Source: Pseudomonas putida
GTDB taxonomy: Bacteria; Pseudomonadota; Gammaproteobacteria; Pseudomonadales; Pseudomonadaceae
NCBI RefSeq assembly: GCF_003228315.1
Contig: NZ_CP029693.1
Location: 5,490,501-5,554,500, forward strand
Reading direction: 5' to 3'
DNA length: 64,000 bases
This document shows, piece after piece, positions 41,494-50,369 of this stretch; position 1 is the first letter of the stretch, and every line of letters begins with the position of its first letter. The position numbers and the translations under genes are program-made. The notes under the pieces are model-generated. The model was given only the letters and a program-made list of their open reading frames with translations. It did no database searches and was not told where the DNA came from.

Positions 41494-42555
41494 ATGAGCC
41501 AGCGAAAAATCATCCACGTGGATTGTGACTGCTTCTACGCCGCCATCGAGATGCGTGACGACCCCAGGTTGGCCGGAAAACCGCTGGCCGTGGGCGGGGC
41601 CGCGGATCGCCGTGGCGTGATCGCTACCTGTAATTATGAGGCGCGTGCATATGGTGTGCGTTCGGCCATGTCTTCGGGGCATGCGTTGAAGCTGTGTCCG
41701 GACCTGACCATCGTCAAGCCGCGGATGAATGCCTATCGGGAAGCGTCGAAGGAAATTCATACGATCTTTCGCGATTACACCGACATCATTGAGCCGCTTT
41801 CCCTCGACGAGGCCTACCTTGATGTGTCGGACAGCGCCCATTTCGGCGGTAGCGCAACGCGTATAGCTCAGGACATCCGCCGGCGTGTGTCGAATCAGCT
41901 GCACATCACTGTCTCGGCGGGCGTGGCGCCGAACAAGTTTCTCGCCAAGATTGCCAGTGACTGGAGAAAGCCCAACGGCCTGTTCGTCATTACACCGGAT
42001 CAGGTGGAAGACTTTGTCAGTGGTTTGCCGGTGAGCAAGCTGCACGGGGTCGGTAAAGTCACTGCCGATAAATTGGGCAAGCTGGGTATCAGCGATTGTG
42101 CGCAATTGCGGCAGTGGGACAAATTGGCGCTGGTGCGCGAGTTCGGCAGTTTTGGCGAGCGGCTCTGGAGCCTGGCTCGCGGTATCGACGACCGCCAGGT
42201 GCATAACGACAGTCGCCGTCAGTCGATCAGCGTCGAAAACACCTATGACGTCGACCTGCCGGACTTGAGGAGTTGCCTGGAGAAATTGCCTGAGCTGCTC
42301 GATACCCTGGCTGGTCGCATGGCGCGGATCGACAGCAGCTACCGCCCGGGGAAGCCGTTCGTCAAAGTGAAGTTTCATGATTTCACCCAGACCACATTGG
42401 AGCAGGCCGGGGCAGGGCGGGACTTGGGCAGTTATCAGTTGCTGCTGACCCAGGCGTTCAATCGAGGTGGCAAGCCGGTGCGGTTGCTGGGGGTGGGGGT
42501 GAGGCTGGAGGATTTGCGGGGCGGGTTTGAGCAGATGGAGTTGTTTGAGTTGTAG
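41494..42555 (+). CDS. dinB: DNA polymerase IV DinB
   Basis: 353 aa, normal length. Y-family motifs: HVDCDCFYAAIEMRDDP (catalytic Asp, about residues 7-23), GVIATCNYEARAYGVRSAM and the SLDEAYLDVS motif with catalytic Asp-Glu (about 102-111), then an HhH region (GVGKVTADKLGKLGI). The C-terminal LFEL resembles a beta-clamp-binding end (QMELFEL). The enzyme bypasses lesions with low fidelity. SOS control is indicated by the upstream LexA box. The stop codon lies inside a REP element. Confidence 0.96.
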   Translation: MSQRKIIHVDCDCFYAAIEMRDDPRLAGKPLAVGGAADRRGVIATCNYEARAYGVRSAMSSGHALKLCPDLTIVKPRMNAYREASKEIHTIFRDYTDIIEPLSLDEAYLDVSDSAHFGGSATRIAQDIRRRVSNQLHITVSAGVAPNKFLAKIASDWRKPNGLFVITPDQVEDFVSGLPVSKLHGVGKVTADKLGKLGISDCAQLRQWDKLALVREFGSFGERLWSLARGIDDRQVHNDSRRQSISVENTYDVDLPDLRSCLEKLPELLDTLAGRMARIDSSYRPGKPFVKVKFHDFTQTTLEQAGAGRDLGSYQLLLTQAFNRGGKPVRLLGVGVRLEDLRGGFEQMELFEL

Positions 42556-42650
42556 GAGCGAGCATGCTCGCGATGGACGTCAACGATAACGCGGGCTGTC
42601 TGAATGCCTGCGGTGCCTGCAAGTCCATCGCGAGCAGGCTCGCTCCTACA
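42551..42650. repeat. REP/BIME pair overlapping the dinB stop
   Basis: TGTAGGAGCGAGCATGCTCG and the inverted CGAGCAGGCTCGCTCCTACA. The TAG stop of dinB (42553-42555) is part of TGTAGGAGC. Confidence 0.9.
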
Positions 42651-42656
42651 AAAATC

Positions 42657-43610
42657 TCAATTCGGCCCCGGATCCGCCACCAATCGCCCGGCATCCCTGG
42701 TCAGGGACTTGAGGAATTCGGTCTGCAGCTCGGGATCGTTGCGGGTCAGTTCGATCAAACTCTGTTCCAGCTCGCTGGCTTCTTCTTCCAGACCCAGTTC
42801 CGACAGGCGCTTGACCCGGTGTACCCACTGGCTCACTTCATCGTCTTCCAGGTCGTCGTAAATCAGTCCATGAGCTTCGAGCAGTTTGCTGCGCAGCTTG
42901 CTGCTCAAGGCCAGGGACGAGTCTGTGTGCACGTCATCCGTGGGGTTCTCGACGCGGATCTGCAGCGTGCTCAGATGGTTCAGGTCATGTTCGGCGAACG
43001 GGCTGTCCAGCAGATTCAGGCGCAGGACGCCATTCTTGTCGGTACTCAGCTCGAAGGTTTCCTTGCCGGCCTTGACCTCCACCGGACGCTCGCTCCAGGG
43101 CAGGCTCGAGTATTCGGTGCGCTTGTCGCGCTGGACTTCGTCGATCCCCGCCAGGTTCTGCTGCGCACGACCGTGAGATTGCACGTTCATGAACGGATTG
43201 AGCCCGGCGAAACCGTAGTTCAACCAGTCCTTGGTCATGCTATCGGGAAGGTTGCCCAGGGCGAACACGTTGACCACGTTCGCGCCGATACCGCCCACCA
43301 CGGCCACCGCGCCCAGCGGGATCTCGTAGATCTCCCGCCACGGCTGGTAGGGTGTATAGCGATCGTAATGGCGGGTGACTTCGTACTCAGTGACTTCGAA
43401 AGTCTTCTGCTCGTGGATTTTCACCCGACGTTGCGGCAGCTCGAGCACCTTGGGCTCACCGACATCGATCTGCAGGCTGTGATCGAGCAGTTTGCGCTCG
43501 ACACGTTCCTCGTGCTCGCTGCGTTGTGACATGTGATTGGCACAGCCGCTGAGCAGCAGGGTGCCGCACAGGGCGGCACCACCGAGGCCTAAGGTGTTTC
43601 GCTTGAACAT
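42657..43610 (-). CDS. Hypothetical lipoprotein
   Basis: 317 aa. Signal and lipobox GGAALCGTLLLSGCANHMSQ place the lipidated Cys at residue 23. The middle has a short hydrophobic patch (IPLGAVAVVGGIGANVVNVF, about 96-115) and an acidic, helical C-terminus (LEEEASELEQSLIELTRND). No enzyme motif is seen and the family is not recognised. It lies 17 bp downstream of proS on the same strand, so the two may be co-transcribed. Confidence 0.8.
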   Translation of the reverse strand: MFKRNTLGLGGAALCGTLLLSGCANHMSQRSEHEERVERKLLDHSLQIDVGEPKVLELPQRRVKIHEQKTFEVTEYEVTRHYDRYTPYQPWREIYEIPLGAVAVVGGIGANVVNVFALGNLPDSMTKDWLNYGFAGLNPFMNVQSHGRAQQNLAGIDEVQRDKRTEYSSLPWSERPVEVKAGKETFELSTDKNGVLRLNLLDSPFAEHDLNHLSTLQIRVENPTDDVHTDSSLALSSKLRSKLLEAHGLIYDDLEDDEVSQWVHRVKRLSELGLEEEASELEQSLIELTRNDPELQTEFLKSLTRDAGRLVADPGPN

Positions 43611-43627
43611 GACGTCTCTATCTGGTT

Positions 43628-45343
43628 TCAGCGGCGGACACGGGCCTGAAGGAACGACAGTACGTCGGCAACCGGCAGCGCTTGCGGCTCGGCTTCGGTA
43701 CGGCTCTTGTATTCCAGGTTGCCTTCGGCAAGGCCGCGGTCGCTGACCACGATCCGGTGAGGAATGCCGATCAGCTCCATGTCCGCGAACTTGATGCCCG
43801 GGCTGGTTTTCTTGTCGCGGTCGTCCAGCAGTACTTCGAAGCCGGCAGCGGTCAGTTGCGCATACAGCTTGTCGGTGGCTTCGCGAACCAGATCGGTTTC
43901 GTAGCGCAGTGGCACCAGGGCGATCTGGAACGGCGCCAGGGTGTCGCTCCAGATGATGCCTTTGTCGTCACTGTTCTGCTCGATGGCAGCCGCCACCACG
44001 CGGGAAACGCCGATGCCGTAGCAGCCCATTTCCAGGGTCACCGGCTTGCCGTTCTCGCCCAGCACTTCGCACTTCATCGCCTTGCTGTACTTGTTGCCCA
44101 GCTGGAAGATGTGTCCGACTTCGATGCCGCGCTTGATTTCCAGGGTGCCCTTGCCGTCCGGGCTAGGGTCGCCGCTGACCACGTTGCGCAGGTCGGCAAC
44201 GGTCGGAACCGGCAGATCACGTTCCCAGTTCACGCCGAAGTAGTGCTTGTCGTCGATGTTGGCACCGATGCCGAAGTCGCTCATCAGTTCGACAGAGCGG
44301 TCGATGATGATTGGCAGTGGCAGGTTCAGCGGGCCGAGGGAACCGGCGCCGGCGCCGATGGCGTCACGCAGTTCGGCATCGGAGGCCATGACCAGCGGGC
44401 TGGCGACGCCAGGCTGGTTGGCGGCCTTGATTTCGTTCAGTTCGTGGTCGCCACGGATGATCAGGGCAATCAGCTTGCCTTCTTCTTCGGCGTGCACGAT
44501 CAGGGTCTTGATGGTCTTTTCAATCGGCAGATTGAATTTCTCCACCAGCGCGGCAATGGTCTTGGTGTCTGGGGTGTCGACCAGGCGCAGCTCTTCGGTC
44601 GGCGCGGCGCGGGAGGTTTCGCGCGGTACGGCTTCGGCCTTTTCGATGTTCGCGGCGTAGTCGGATCCGTTGCTGAAGACGATATCGTCTTCGCCGGACT
44701 CGGCCAGTACGTGGAATTCATGGGAGCCGGCACCGCCGATCGAACCGTTATCGGCTTCAACCGGACGGAACTTCAGGCCCAGGCGGGTGAACACGTTGCA
44801 GTAGGCTTCGTGCATGCGGTCGTAGGTGACCTGCAGCGAGGCCTGGTCGGCGTGGAACGAGTAGGCGTCCTTCATGATGAATTCGCGGCCGCGCATCAAG
44901 CCGAAGCGTGGGCGGATCTCATCACGGAATTTGGTCTGGATCTGGTACAGGTTGATCGGCAGCTGCTTGTAGCTGCTGAGCTCGTTGCGCATCAGATCGG
45001 TGATGACTTCTTCGTGGGTCGGGCCTGCGCAGAAATCACGGCCATGACGGTCTTTGAGGCGCAGCAATTCAGGGCCGTACTCTTCCCAGCGTCCGGATTC
45101 CTGCCACAGTTCGGCCGGTTGGGTACCTGGCATCAATACTTCCAGAGCGCCAGCGGCGTCCATTTCTTCGCGAACGATCTTTTCGACCTTGCGCATCACT
45201 CGCAAGCCCATCGGCAGCCAGGTGTACAGGCCCGAGGCGAGTTTGCGGATCATGCCGGCGCGCAGCATCAGCTGATGGCTGATCACGACCGCGTCGGAAG
45301 GCGTTTCTTTCTGTGTGGCGAGCAAAAATTGACTGGTACGCAT
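43628..45343 (-). CDS. proS: Prolyl-tRNA synthetase
   Basis: 571 aa. Class II motif 2 region (TKFRDEIRPRFGLMRGREFIMKDAYSFH, here FRDEIRPRFGLMR) and motif 3 (MGCYGIGVSRVVAA) are clear. A YbaK-like editing insertion lies between them (about residues 230-390), the bacterial ProRS architecture that clears Ala-tRNA-Pro. The C-terminal anticodon-binding domain is complete. Confidence 0.98.
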   Translation of the reverse strand: MRTSQFLLATQKETPSDAVVISHQLMLRAGMIRKLASGLYTWLPMGLRVMRKVEKIVREEMDAAGALEVLMPGTQPAELWQESGRWEEYGPELLRLKDRHGRDFCAGPTHEEVITDLMRNELSSYKQLPINLYQIQTKFRDEIRPRFGLMRGREFIMKDAYSFHADQASLQVTYDRMHEAYCNVFTRLGLKFRPVEADNGSIGGAGSHEFHVLAESGEDDIVFSNGSDYAANIEKAEAVPRETSRAAPTEELRLVDTPDTKTIAALVEKFNLPIEKTIKTLIVHAEEEGKLIALIIRGDHELNEIKAANQPGVASPLVMASDAELRDAIGAGAGSLGPLNLPLPIIIDRSVELMSDFGIGANIDDKHYFGVNWERDLPVPTVADLRNVVSGDPSPDGKGTLEIKRGIEVGHIFQLGNKYSKAMKCEVLGENGKPVTLEMGCYGIGVSRVVAAAIEQNSDDKGIIWSDTLAPFQIALVPLRYETDLVREATDKLYAQLTAAGFEVLLDDRDKKTSPGIKFADMELIGIPHRIVVSDRGLAEGNLEYKSRTEAEPQALPVADVLSFLQARVRR

Positions 45344-45432
45344 GGTTGGCCGTTATCGATAGCTGATGACGAGAAATGACGGAGCATTGTACGGGCGAGA
45401 TCCGCTGTCGTACAGGCGTGCGGTCAGTGGTG

Positions 45433-45465
45433 TGGGAGAGGGCGAATATCGCTCCGCCTCTCCCA
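45433..45465. other. Hairpin downstream of ampG
   Basis: TGGGAGAGGGCG and CGCCTCTCCCA can form an 11-bp stem with one bulge. There is no T run, so it is not a standard terminator; it lies 33 bp after the ampG stop. Confidence 0.4.
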
Positions 45466-45497
45466 TGTTTGCTGCGGTAACAATCCGCGAGTGCTTT

Positions 45498-47057
45498 TTA
45501 CGATTCTTCCGCGACCTGTGCGGGAACAGGCTCCGGCGTCGGTTTCGGGCCTTCGCGGCGGCTTTCCTGGAACCAGTGCAGGGCGATCAGGACCAGGGTA
45601 GGAACACCCAGCAAGGCGGTGATCAGGAAGAACTGGTGGTAGCCGAATTTCTCTACCATGACCCCGGAGTAACCGCCGATCAGGCGTGGCAGCAAGAGCA
45701 TGATCGAGCTGAGCAGGGCGTATTGGGTGGCGGAGAATTTGAGGTTGGTCAGGCTCGACAGGTAGGCGACGAACGCTGAAGTGGCCAGGCCCGAGCTGAA
45801 GTTGTCCAGGGAGATGGTGAGGATCAGCATCTTCAGGTTGGGGCCCATGTCGGCCAGCATCAGGAACAGTATGTTGGTGGCTGCCGACGCGGCGCCGCCG
45901 ATGAACAGGATCGGCAGGATGCCAAAACGCACGATCAGCAGGCCGCCCATGCCAGCACCGACCAGGGTCATGATCAGGCCGAAGATTTTGCTGACGCTGG
46001 CGATCTGGTCCTTGGTGAAGCCTTGATCGATGTAGAACACGTTCGCCATCACGCCCATGACCGTATCGGACATCCGGTAGGTCGCGATCAGCCCGAGCAG
46101 CAGCAGTGCCTGCCAGCGATAGCGCAGGATGAAGTCATTGACCGGAGTCAGGACCGGCGCCAGGCCGCGGCGTCCCATGGACGACAGGCACAGGGCGGTC
46201 AGCGTGATGTAGAGGATCGCGCGCAGGAAGGCGCGGTCCTGGAGCAGCAAGTCAAGCAGGCTCACACCGTTGAACAGGACGCTGGCGAAGTCGGTGTTGT
46301 AGAGCTGGGTGAACATGGCCGGTACGGATACCAGCAACACGATCAGGACGAAAACCGAGGCCAGCTGGTGGACGAAGCTGTAGCGCCCGGCCTGCAGTTG
46401 GGTGCGCAGCGGCACCGGTGGTTCGCGCATGAACAGGCTGGTCAACAGCGCCGGAACCATCAGGGCGCCGAACAAGATGTAGGTGCCGGCCCAGGCGGAA
46501 TGCTGATAGTTGAAGCCGGTAGAGCCAAAGCCCTCGGCAAAATACAGGGCGCCGGCGGTCGCCAGCAGCGCCGCGATTCGATAGCCGGACATGTAGCTCG
46601 CCGCCAGCGCCGCCTGGCGATTGTCTTCGGCGATTTCCAGGCGGTAGGCGTCGACCGCGATGTCTTGTGTGGCCGAAGCGAAGGCGACGACCACCGCGAT
46701 GGCGATCAGCCAGGAGAGATGCTTTTGCGGGTCGCAGAAACCCATGCCGATCAGGCCGAGGATCACCAGACTCTGGGACAGCACCAGCCACGACCGTCGT
46801 CGCCCCAGCTTGCCGAGAAACGGCAGGCGCCATTGGTCGAGCAACGGTGACCAGACCCATTTGAAGGCATAGGCCAGACCGATCAGGCTCGCGTAGCCGA
46901 TGGTTTCACGAGCCACACCGGCTTCACGCAGCCAGACCGAAAGCGTCGAGAACACCAGCATGTAGGGCAAGCCAGCGGCGAAACCCAGCAACAACAGTAC
47001 GAGCGTCGAGGGGCTGGCATAGGCAGCAAGCGCGGCGCGCCAGGTTTTACGGGGCAT
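45498..47057 (-). CDS. ampG: AmpG muropeptide permease
   Basis: 519 aa, MFS fold with about 12-14 membrane segments. The N-terminus (TLVLLLLGFAAGLPYMLVFSTLSVWLREAG, here LLGFAAGLPYMLVFSTLS) and WSPLLDQWRLPFLGKLGRRR are typical of AmpG. It imports GlcNAc-anhydroMurNAc peptides for cell-wall recycling and so also affects ampC beta-lactamase induction in pseudomonads. The C-terminal tail is Pro/Glu-rich. An alkyltransferase-like gene follows on the plus-strand left side at 47102, upstream of ampG on the same strand (44-bp gap). Confidence 0.93.
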   Translation of the reverse strand: MPRKTWRAALAAYASPSTLVLLLLGFAAGLPYMLVFSTLSVWLREAGVARETIGYASLIGLAYAFKWVWSPLLDQWRLPFLGKLGRRRSWLVLSQSLVILGLIGMGFCDPQKHLSWLIAIAVVVAFASATQDIAVDAYRLEIAEDNRQAALAASYMSGYRIAALLATAGALYFAEGFGSTGFNYQHSAWAGTYILFGALMVPALLTSLFMREPPVPLRTQLQAGRYSFVHQLASVFVLIVLLVSVPAMFTQLYNTDFASVLFNGVSLLDLLLQDRAFLRAILYITLTALCLSSMGRRGLAPVLTPVNDFILRYRWQALLLLGLIATYRMSDTVMGVMANVFYIDQGFTKDQIASVSKIFGLIMTLVGAGMGGLLIVRFGILPILFIGGAASAATNILFLMLADMGPNLKMLILTISLDNFSSGLATSAFVAYLSSLTNLKFSATQYALLSSIMLLLPRLIGGYSGVMVEKFGYHQFFLITALLGVPTLVLIALHWFQESRREGPKPTPEPVPAQVAEES

Positions 47058-47101
47058 GGGCTGGAGTCTGCCTCAAGAAATACGAAAACAAAGCGCGCAC
47101 T

Positions 47102-47455
47102 CTAACCGCTGTGCTCTACCGGGCGCCACCCATGGCGCTGAATATCAACACGATTGTTCAGGATACTGATCCCCTCCATGCGCAATCGAGCGCGTTGTTC
47201 GTCCCCGGACGGGCTGCCTGCGGGCAGGCTGAGGCGCCCACCTGCCCCCAGAACGCGGTGCCAGGGCAATTTGCTGTCGCCGGGCAGTTGGCTCAGCGTC
47301 CGACCCACCCAGCGCGCAGCGCGGCCCAGCCCAGCGAGCTCTGCCAACTGACCATAGCTCACCACCTTGCCTTCGGGCACTTGTGCGAGCGTCAGGTAGA
47401 GCGCCGTGCGTCGGATTTGTGCCGGGCTCTCGGGTTCAGTGGTGGGTTCGTTCAC
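47102..47455 (-). CDS. Alkyltransferase-like DNA-repair protein (ATL)
   Basis: 117 aa from GTG 47455, with CGGAAG seven bases upstream; longer frames lack a sensible ribosome site. The MGMT C-terminal fold is clear: VPEGKVVSYGQLAELAGLGR (about residues 27-46), RWVGRTL and the active-site region LPWHRVLGAGGRLS (about 63-76). The methyl-acceptor Cys of PCHR is Trp (PWHR), the defining change of ATL proteins such as E. coli eATL, which bind O6-alkylguanine and flag it for nucleotide excision repair. Confidence 0.9.
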   Translation of the reverse strand: MNEPTTEPESPAQIRRTALYLTLAQVPEGKVVSYGQLAELAGLGRAARWVGRTLSQLPGDSKLPWHRVLGAGGRLSLPAGSPSGDEQRARLRMEGISILNNRVDIQRHGWRPVEHSG

Positions 47456-47624
47456 GTGCAGGCTTCCGAAAAAATGTTCCTGAAAAAAGCGGTACCGTTT
47501 GTAGAGTAAATCCTGGATCAGCAGATGAGAAATGAACTCAACAGAAATCGTCGGGTCAGTCGTAGCCAGGGCGTTACTCCCGGGATAATGCCGACTTTTT
47601 CGCAAACCGAGTCTGTTTTTGCTT

Positions 47625-48632
47625 ATGTTGTCCAGAACTTTGCTGTGCCTCGCTGTTATCAGTGCTTCCACTCCCTTGCTTGCCGATACTGTCTGGTTGA
47701 AGAACGGTGACAAGCTGAGCGGCAAGATCATCCTGTTTGACGGTGGCAAGTTGCTGGTCCAGACCGAATACGCCGGAGCGGTCCCGATCGACTGGAAACA
47801 GGTCAAGACGCTGGAAAGTGATCAGGAGTTGCTGGTCAAGCAGGACGCCTACACCGGCGAGAAGGCCAAGTCGTTGCACGCCGCCGAGGACGGCAAGGTG
47901 ATCCTGGCCAACGGCGATGCCCCCAAAACCGTCGAACTGGCGAGTGTCCAGCAGATCCTCAAGCCCAAGCCGGTGGTCGAGGATCTGGTGTGGAAGGGCA
48001 ATATCGATGCGGCCCTCGATTACCAGCGGGCCGACAAGGACACCGACGACTACGACATCGATTTCAAGACCACGGCCCGTCATGGTCGCTGGCGGCATAC
48101 CGCGGAAGGCGAATACAACCGCGAGTTTCAGGATGATGTGGTCACCACGGACAATTGGCGGGCCGAGTATTCCCTGGACCGCTTTCTGACGGATAAATGG
48201 TTTTGGCAAGGTCGACTGGTCTACAAGCGCGACAAGGTTGAAGACCTGTCCCGTCAACGCACTGTGGGTACCGGTCCTGGCTACCAGTTTTGGGATGACG
48301 AGTTGGGCGCGTTCTCTCTCGGATCACTGGTCAATCGCACCGACTATGAGTTCGCCGATGGCAGCAAGGAAAACTTCTATTCGGTCGCCATGAAGTGGGA
48401 CTACAACCGCTATCTGATCGGCAAGAAAGTGGAGTTCTTCACCAATGGCGAGGTGGGCAAGCCGCTGTCCGGCGTGGCCGACTACGCGCTGGATTCGGAG
48501 GTGGGCCTGCGCTACAAGGTGACGGACTGGGCGTCGCTCAATCTCAAGGCCGAGCGTGACATCATCAGCGGAACCGACGATGCCGATCTGGACAAGACCC
48601 GGTACACCGCAGGGTTTGGTGTGACCTGGTAA
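47625..48632 (+). CDS. DUF481 outer-membrane protein (YdiY-like)
   Basis: 335 aa from MLSRTLLCLAVISASTPLLA, a signal peptide cut near residue 20; a TTG two codons earlier is ignored. An N-terminal domain (TVWLKNGDKLSGKIILFDGG.. VPIDWKQVKTLESD) precedes a beta-barrel region with alternating hydrophobic strands from about residue 120 to the C-terminal GFGVTW, whose aromatic end suits outer-membrane assembly. The function of DUF481 proteins is largely unknown. A REP-like palindrome and terminator follow. Confidence 0.87.
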   Translation: MLSRTLLCLAVISASTPLLADTVWLKNGDKLSGKIILFDGGKLLVQTEYAGAVPIDWKQVKTLESDQELLVKQDAYTGEKAKSLHAAEDGKVILANGDAPKTVELASVQQILKPKPVVEDLVWKGNIDAALDYQRADKDTDDYDIDFKTTARHGRWRHTAEGEYNREFQDDVVTTDNWRAEYSLDRFLTDKWFWQGRLVYKRDKVEDLSRQRTVGTGPGYQFWDDELGAFSLGSLVNRTDYEFADGSKENFYSVAMKWDYNRYLIGKKVEFFTNGEVGKPLSGVADYALDSEVGLRYKVTDWASLNLKAERDIISGTDDADLDKTRYTAGFGVTW

Positions 48633-48654
48633 ATCACTGTCGGCTGCAGGATCC

Positions 48655-48722
48655 AATCGCGGGCAAGCCTTGCTCCTACAGAATTTACGCAATCCTGTAG
48701 GAGCGAGGCTTGCCCGCGATAG
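48655..48722. repeat. REP-like palindrome, GCGGGCAAGC variant
   Basis: ATCGCGGGCAAGCCTTGCTC and the inverted GAGCGAGGCTTGCCCGCGAT with a 28-bp centre. The same variant occurs at 62956-63022. Confidence 0.88.
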
Positions 48723-48768
48723 CATCAGCACTTTCGAAATCGCCTCATGAGCAAAAATACACAGGCAC

Positions 48769-48801
48769 AAAAAAGCCCCGCTGTTGAGGGCGGGGCTTTT
48801 T
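48769..48801. terminator. Bidirectional terminator between DUF481 gene and csp
   Basis: AAAAGCCCCGC, 8-base loop, GCGGGGCTTTT, with As and Ts outside; serves convergent genes. Confidence 0.9.
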
Positions 48802-48818
48802 ACTAAAGCAAGGACAAG

Positions 48819-49028
48819 TTAGATAACTTGTACTTCTTCAGCTTGCATGCCTTTCTGACCGCGAGTAGCGATGAAAGAAACCTGTTGGCCTTCTTTCAGG
48901 CTTTTGAAGCCGTCGGATTGGATAGCTTTGAAGTGAACGAACAGGTCGTCACCGGATTGTGGAGTGATGAAGCCGAAGCCTTTTTCATCGTTGAACCACT
49001 TAACGGTACCGGTTTGGCGATTAGACAT
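48819..49028 (-). CDS. Cold-shock domain protein (CspA family)
   Basis: 69 aa covering a single cold-shock domain. RNP1 KGFGFITP (about residues 16-23) and RNP2 DLFVHF (about 28-33) are intact. Such proteins bind single-stranded RNA and act as RNA chaperones. The AAGGAGTTACACC before the ATG is a strong ribosome site. Whether it is cold-inducible or constitutive cannot be told from the sequence. Confidence 0.96.
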   Translation of the reverse strand: MSNRQTGTVKWFNDEKGFGFITPQSGDDLFVHFKAIQSDGFKSLKEGQQVSFIATRGQKGMQAEEVQVI

Positions 49029-49380
49029 GGTGTAACTCCTTGAACAAAGATAACTGCGACTCAGGAAGAACCCTGGCCGAGACTGAGTGCAAAGAGCAGG
49101 AAAAATTCTTGTAGACGGTTGGATCGAAATTCAACATATCGTGTAGAGATTCTCAGTGACACAAGCAGCACAGTGACGCCACCTTAACCCTTTTTCCGAA
49201 ACGTGCCAATGCTTCGTGCGAAGGTTTCTCGGTTTTCATGATCGACGGTGCGCCGTATTGTCTCGAAGGTCCGTAAATCGTGCGTGATCGTCGAGAATTG
49301 TGCCCGGCACTTTGAACCCGGGGGCGCACCCCGGTAAGATGCCGGACAGTTTTTTCCACCTCGCTATTCAGGACACCGCC
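49029..49380. other. 352-bp divergent region csp/dcd
   Basis: No gene. The half next to csp (49029-49150) probably holds its promoter and a long 5' leader, common for cold-shock genes. The dcd half has a GGGGCGCACCCC hairpin near 49321-49332. No named regulatory site is supported. Confidence 0.55.
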
Positions 49381-49947
49381 ATGAGCATCAAATCGGACAA
49401 GTGGATTCGCCGCATGGCGCAAGAGCACGGCATGATCGAGCCTTTCGTTGAGCGCCAGATGCGCGGCAGCGACGACAGCCGTGTGATCTCCTACGGCGTG
49501 TCGAGCTACGGCTACGACGTTCGTTGCACCAATCACTTCAAGGTGTTCACCAACATCAACTCGGCCATCGTCGACCCGAAGAACTTCGATGCCGGCAGCT
49601 TCGTCGACATCCATAGCGACGTCTGCATCATCCCGCCGAACTCCTTCGCCCTGGCCAGCACCGTCGAGTACTTCCGTATTCCGCGCAACGTATTGACCAT
49701 CTGCCTGGGCAAGAGCACCTACGCCCGTTGCGGCATCATCGTCAACGTCACCCCGCTTGAGCCGGAGTGGGAAGGTCACGTGACCCTGGAGTTCTCGAAC
49801 ACCACCAACCTGCCGGCGAAGATCTACGCCAACGAAGGCGTGGCGCAGATGCTGTTCCTTGAGTCCGACGAAGAGTGTGAAGTGTCCTACAAGGACCGTG
49901 GCGGCAAGTACCAGGGCCAGCGTGGCGTGACCCTGCCACGGACCTGA
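49381..49947 (+). CDS. dcd: dCTP deaminase
   Basis: 188 aa from MSIKSDKWIRRMAQEHGMIE; upstream in-frame ATG 49300 is rejected since homologues begin MSIKSDKWIRRMA. Key motifs: ISYGVSSYGYDVR, PNSFALASTVEYFRIPR and the catalytic Glu region TPLEPEWEGHVTLEFSN (about residues 124-140). The enzyme converts dCTP to dUTP for thymidylate synthesis. No fused dUTPase part is present. Confidence 0.97.
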   Translation: MSIKSDKWIRRMAQEHGMIEPFVERQMRGSDDSRVISYGVSSYGYDVRCTNHFKVFTNINSAIVDPKNFDAGSFVDIHSDVCIIPPNSFALASTVEYFRIPRNVLTICLGKSTYARCGIIVNVTPLEPEWEGHVTLEFSNTTNLPAKIYANEGVAQMLFLESDEECEVSYKDRGGKYQGQRGVTLPRT

Positions 49948-50054
49948 GTCAGCCGTCCGACAAAAACGGGGAATTCCTGGGCGGGCGTACACTCTATGGA
50001 GTGTACTGCTCCGATCCGCGCAAGGCGGATCGGGCCATCGCTCAGGAGTGCTTT

Positions 50055-50264
50055 ATGAAGATCGACCCGCGAATAAGTGCCGAACTGGCAAGGCTTGAGC
50101 CCAATCAGGTTGGCGTTTTGGCCTGGTCCTTGTTGGCACACCCACCGATCAGTATGTCAGGGGGCATCCCTGGCCAACCTGATCCCGATACCCCCAATGA
50201 ACAACCGACCGAGCCCGGTGAGCCTATGTTGCCGGATGAGCCGCCTCCCGCGCCCGTAGCCTGA
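50055..50264 (+). CDS. Small Pro-rich hypothetical protein
   Basis: 69 aa from ATG 50055, preceded by CAGGAGTGCTTT. The first 30 residues (MKIDPRISAELARLEPNQVG) look folded; the rest is low complexity, rich in Pro, Glu and Asp (EPGEPMLPDEPPPAPVA). No signal peptide or known domain. A good ribosome site and REP after the stop support expression, but the function is unknown. Confidence 0.6.
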   Translation: MKIDPRISAELARLEPNQVGVLAWSLLAHPPISMSGGIPGQPDPDTPNEQPTEPGEPMLPDEPPPAPVA

Positions 50265-50273
50265 TTTGTCTTT

Positions 50274-50358
50274 CTGTAGGAGCGAGCCTGCTCGCGATGG
50301 ACTGTCAGTCGACACCGCGGTGCCTGACCCACCATCGCGAGCAGGCTCGCTCCTACAG
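50274..50358. repeat. REP/BIME palindromic pair
   Basis: CTGTAGGAGCGAGCCTGCTC and GAGCAGGCTCGCTCCTACAG with a 40-bp centre; lies between convergent genes just after aotP. Confidence 0.92.
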
Positions 50359-50369
50359 GGGGTTGCTGG

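Noticed and set aside
43682..45379. 565-codon plus-strand frame opposite proS
   Set aside because: Antisense shadow; proS has every class II synthetase motif on the minus strand.
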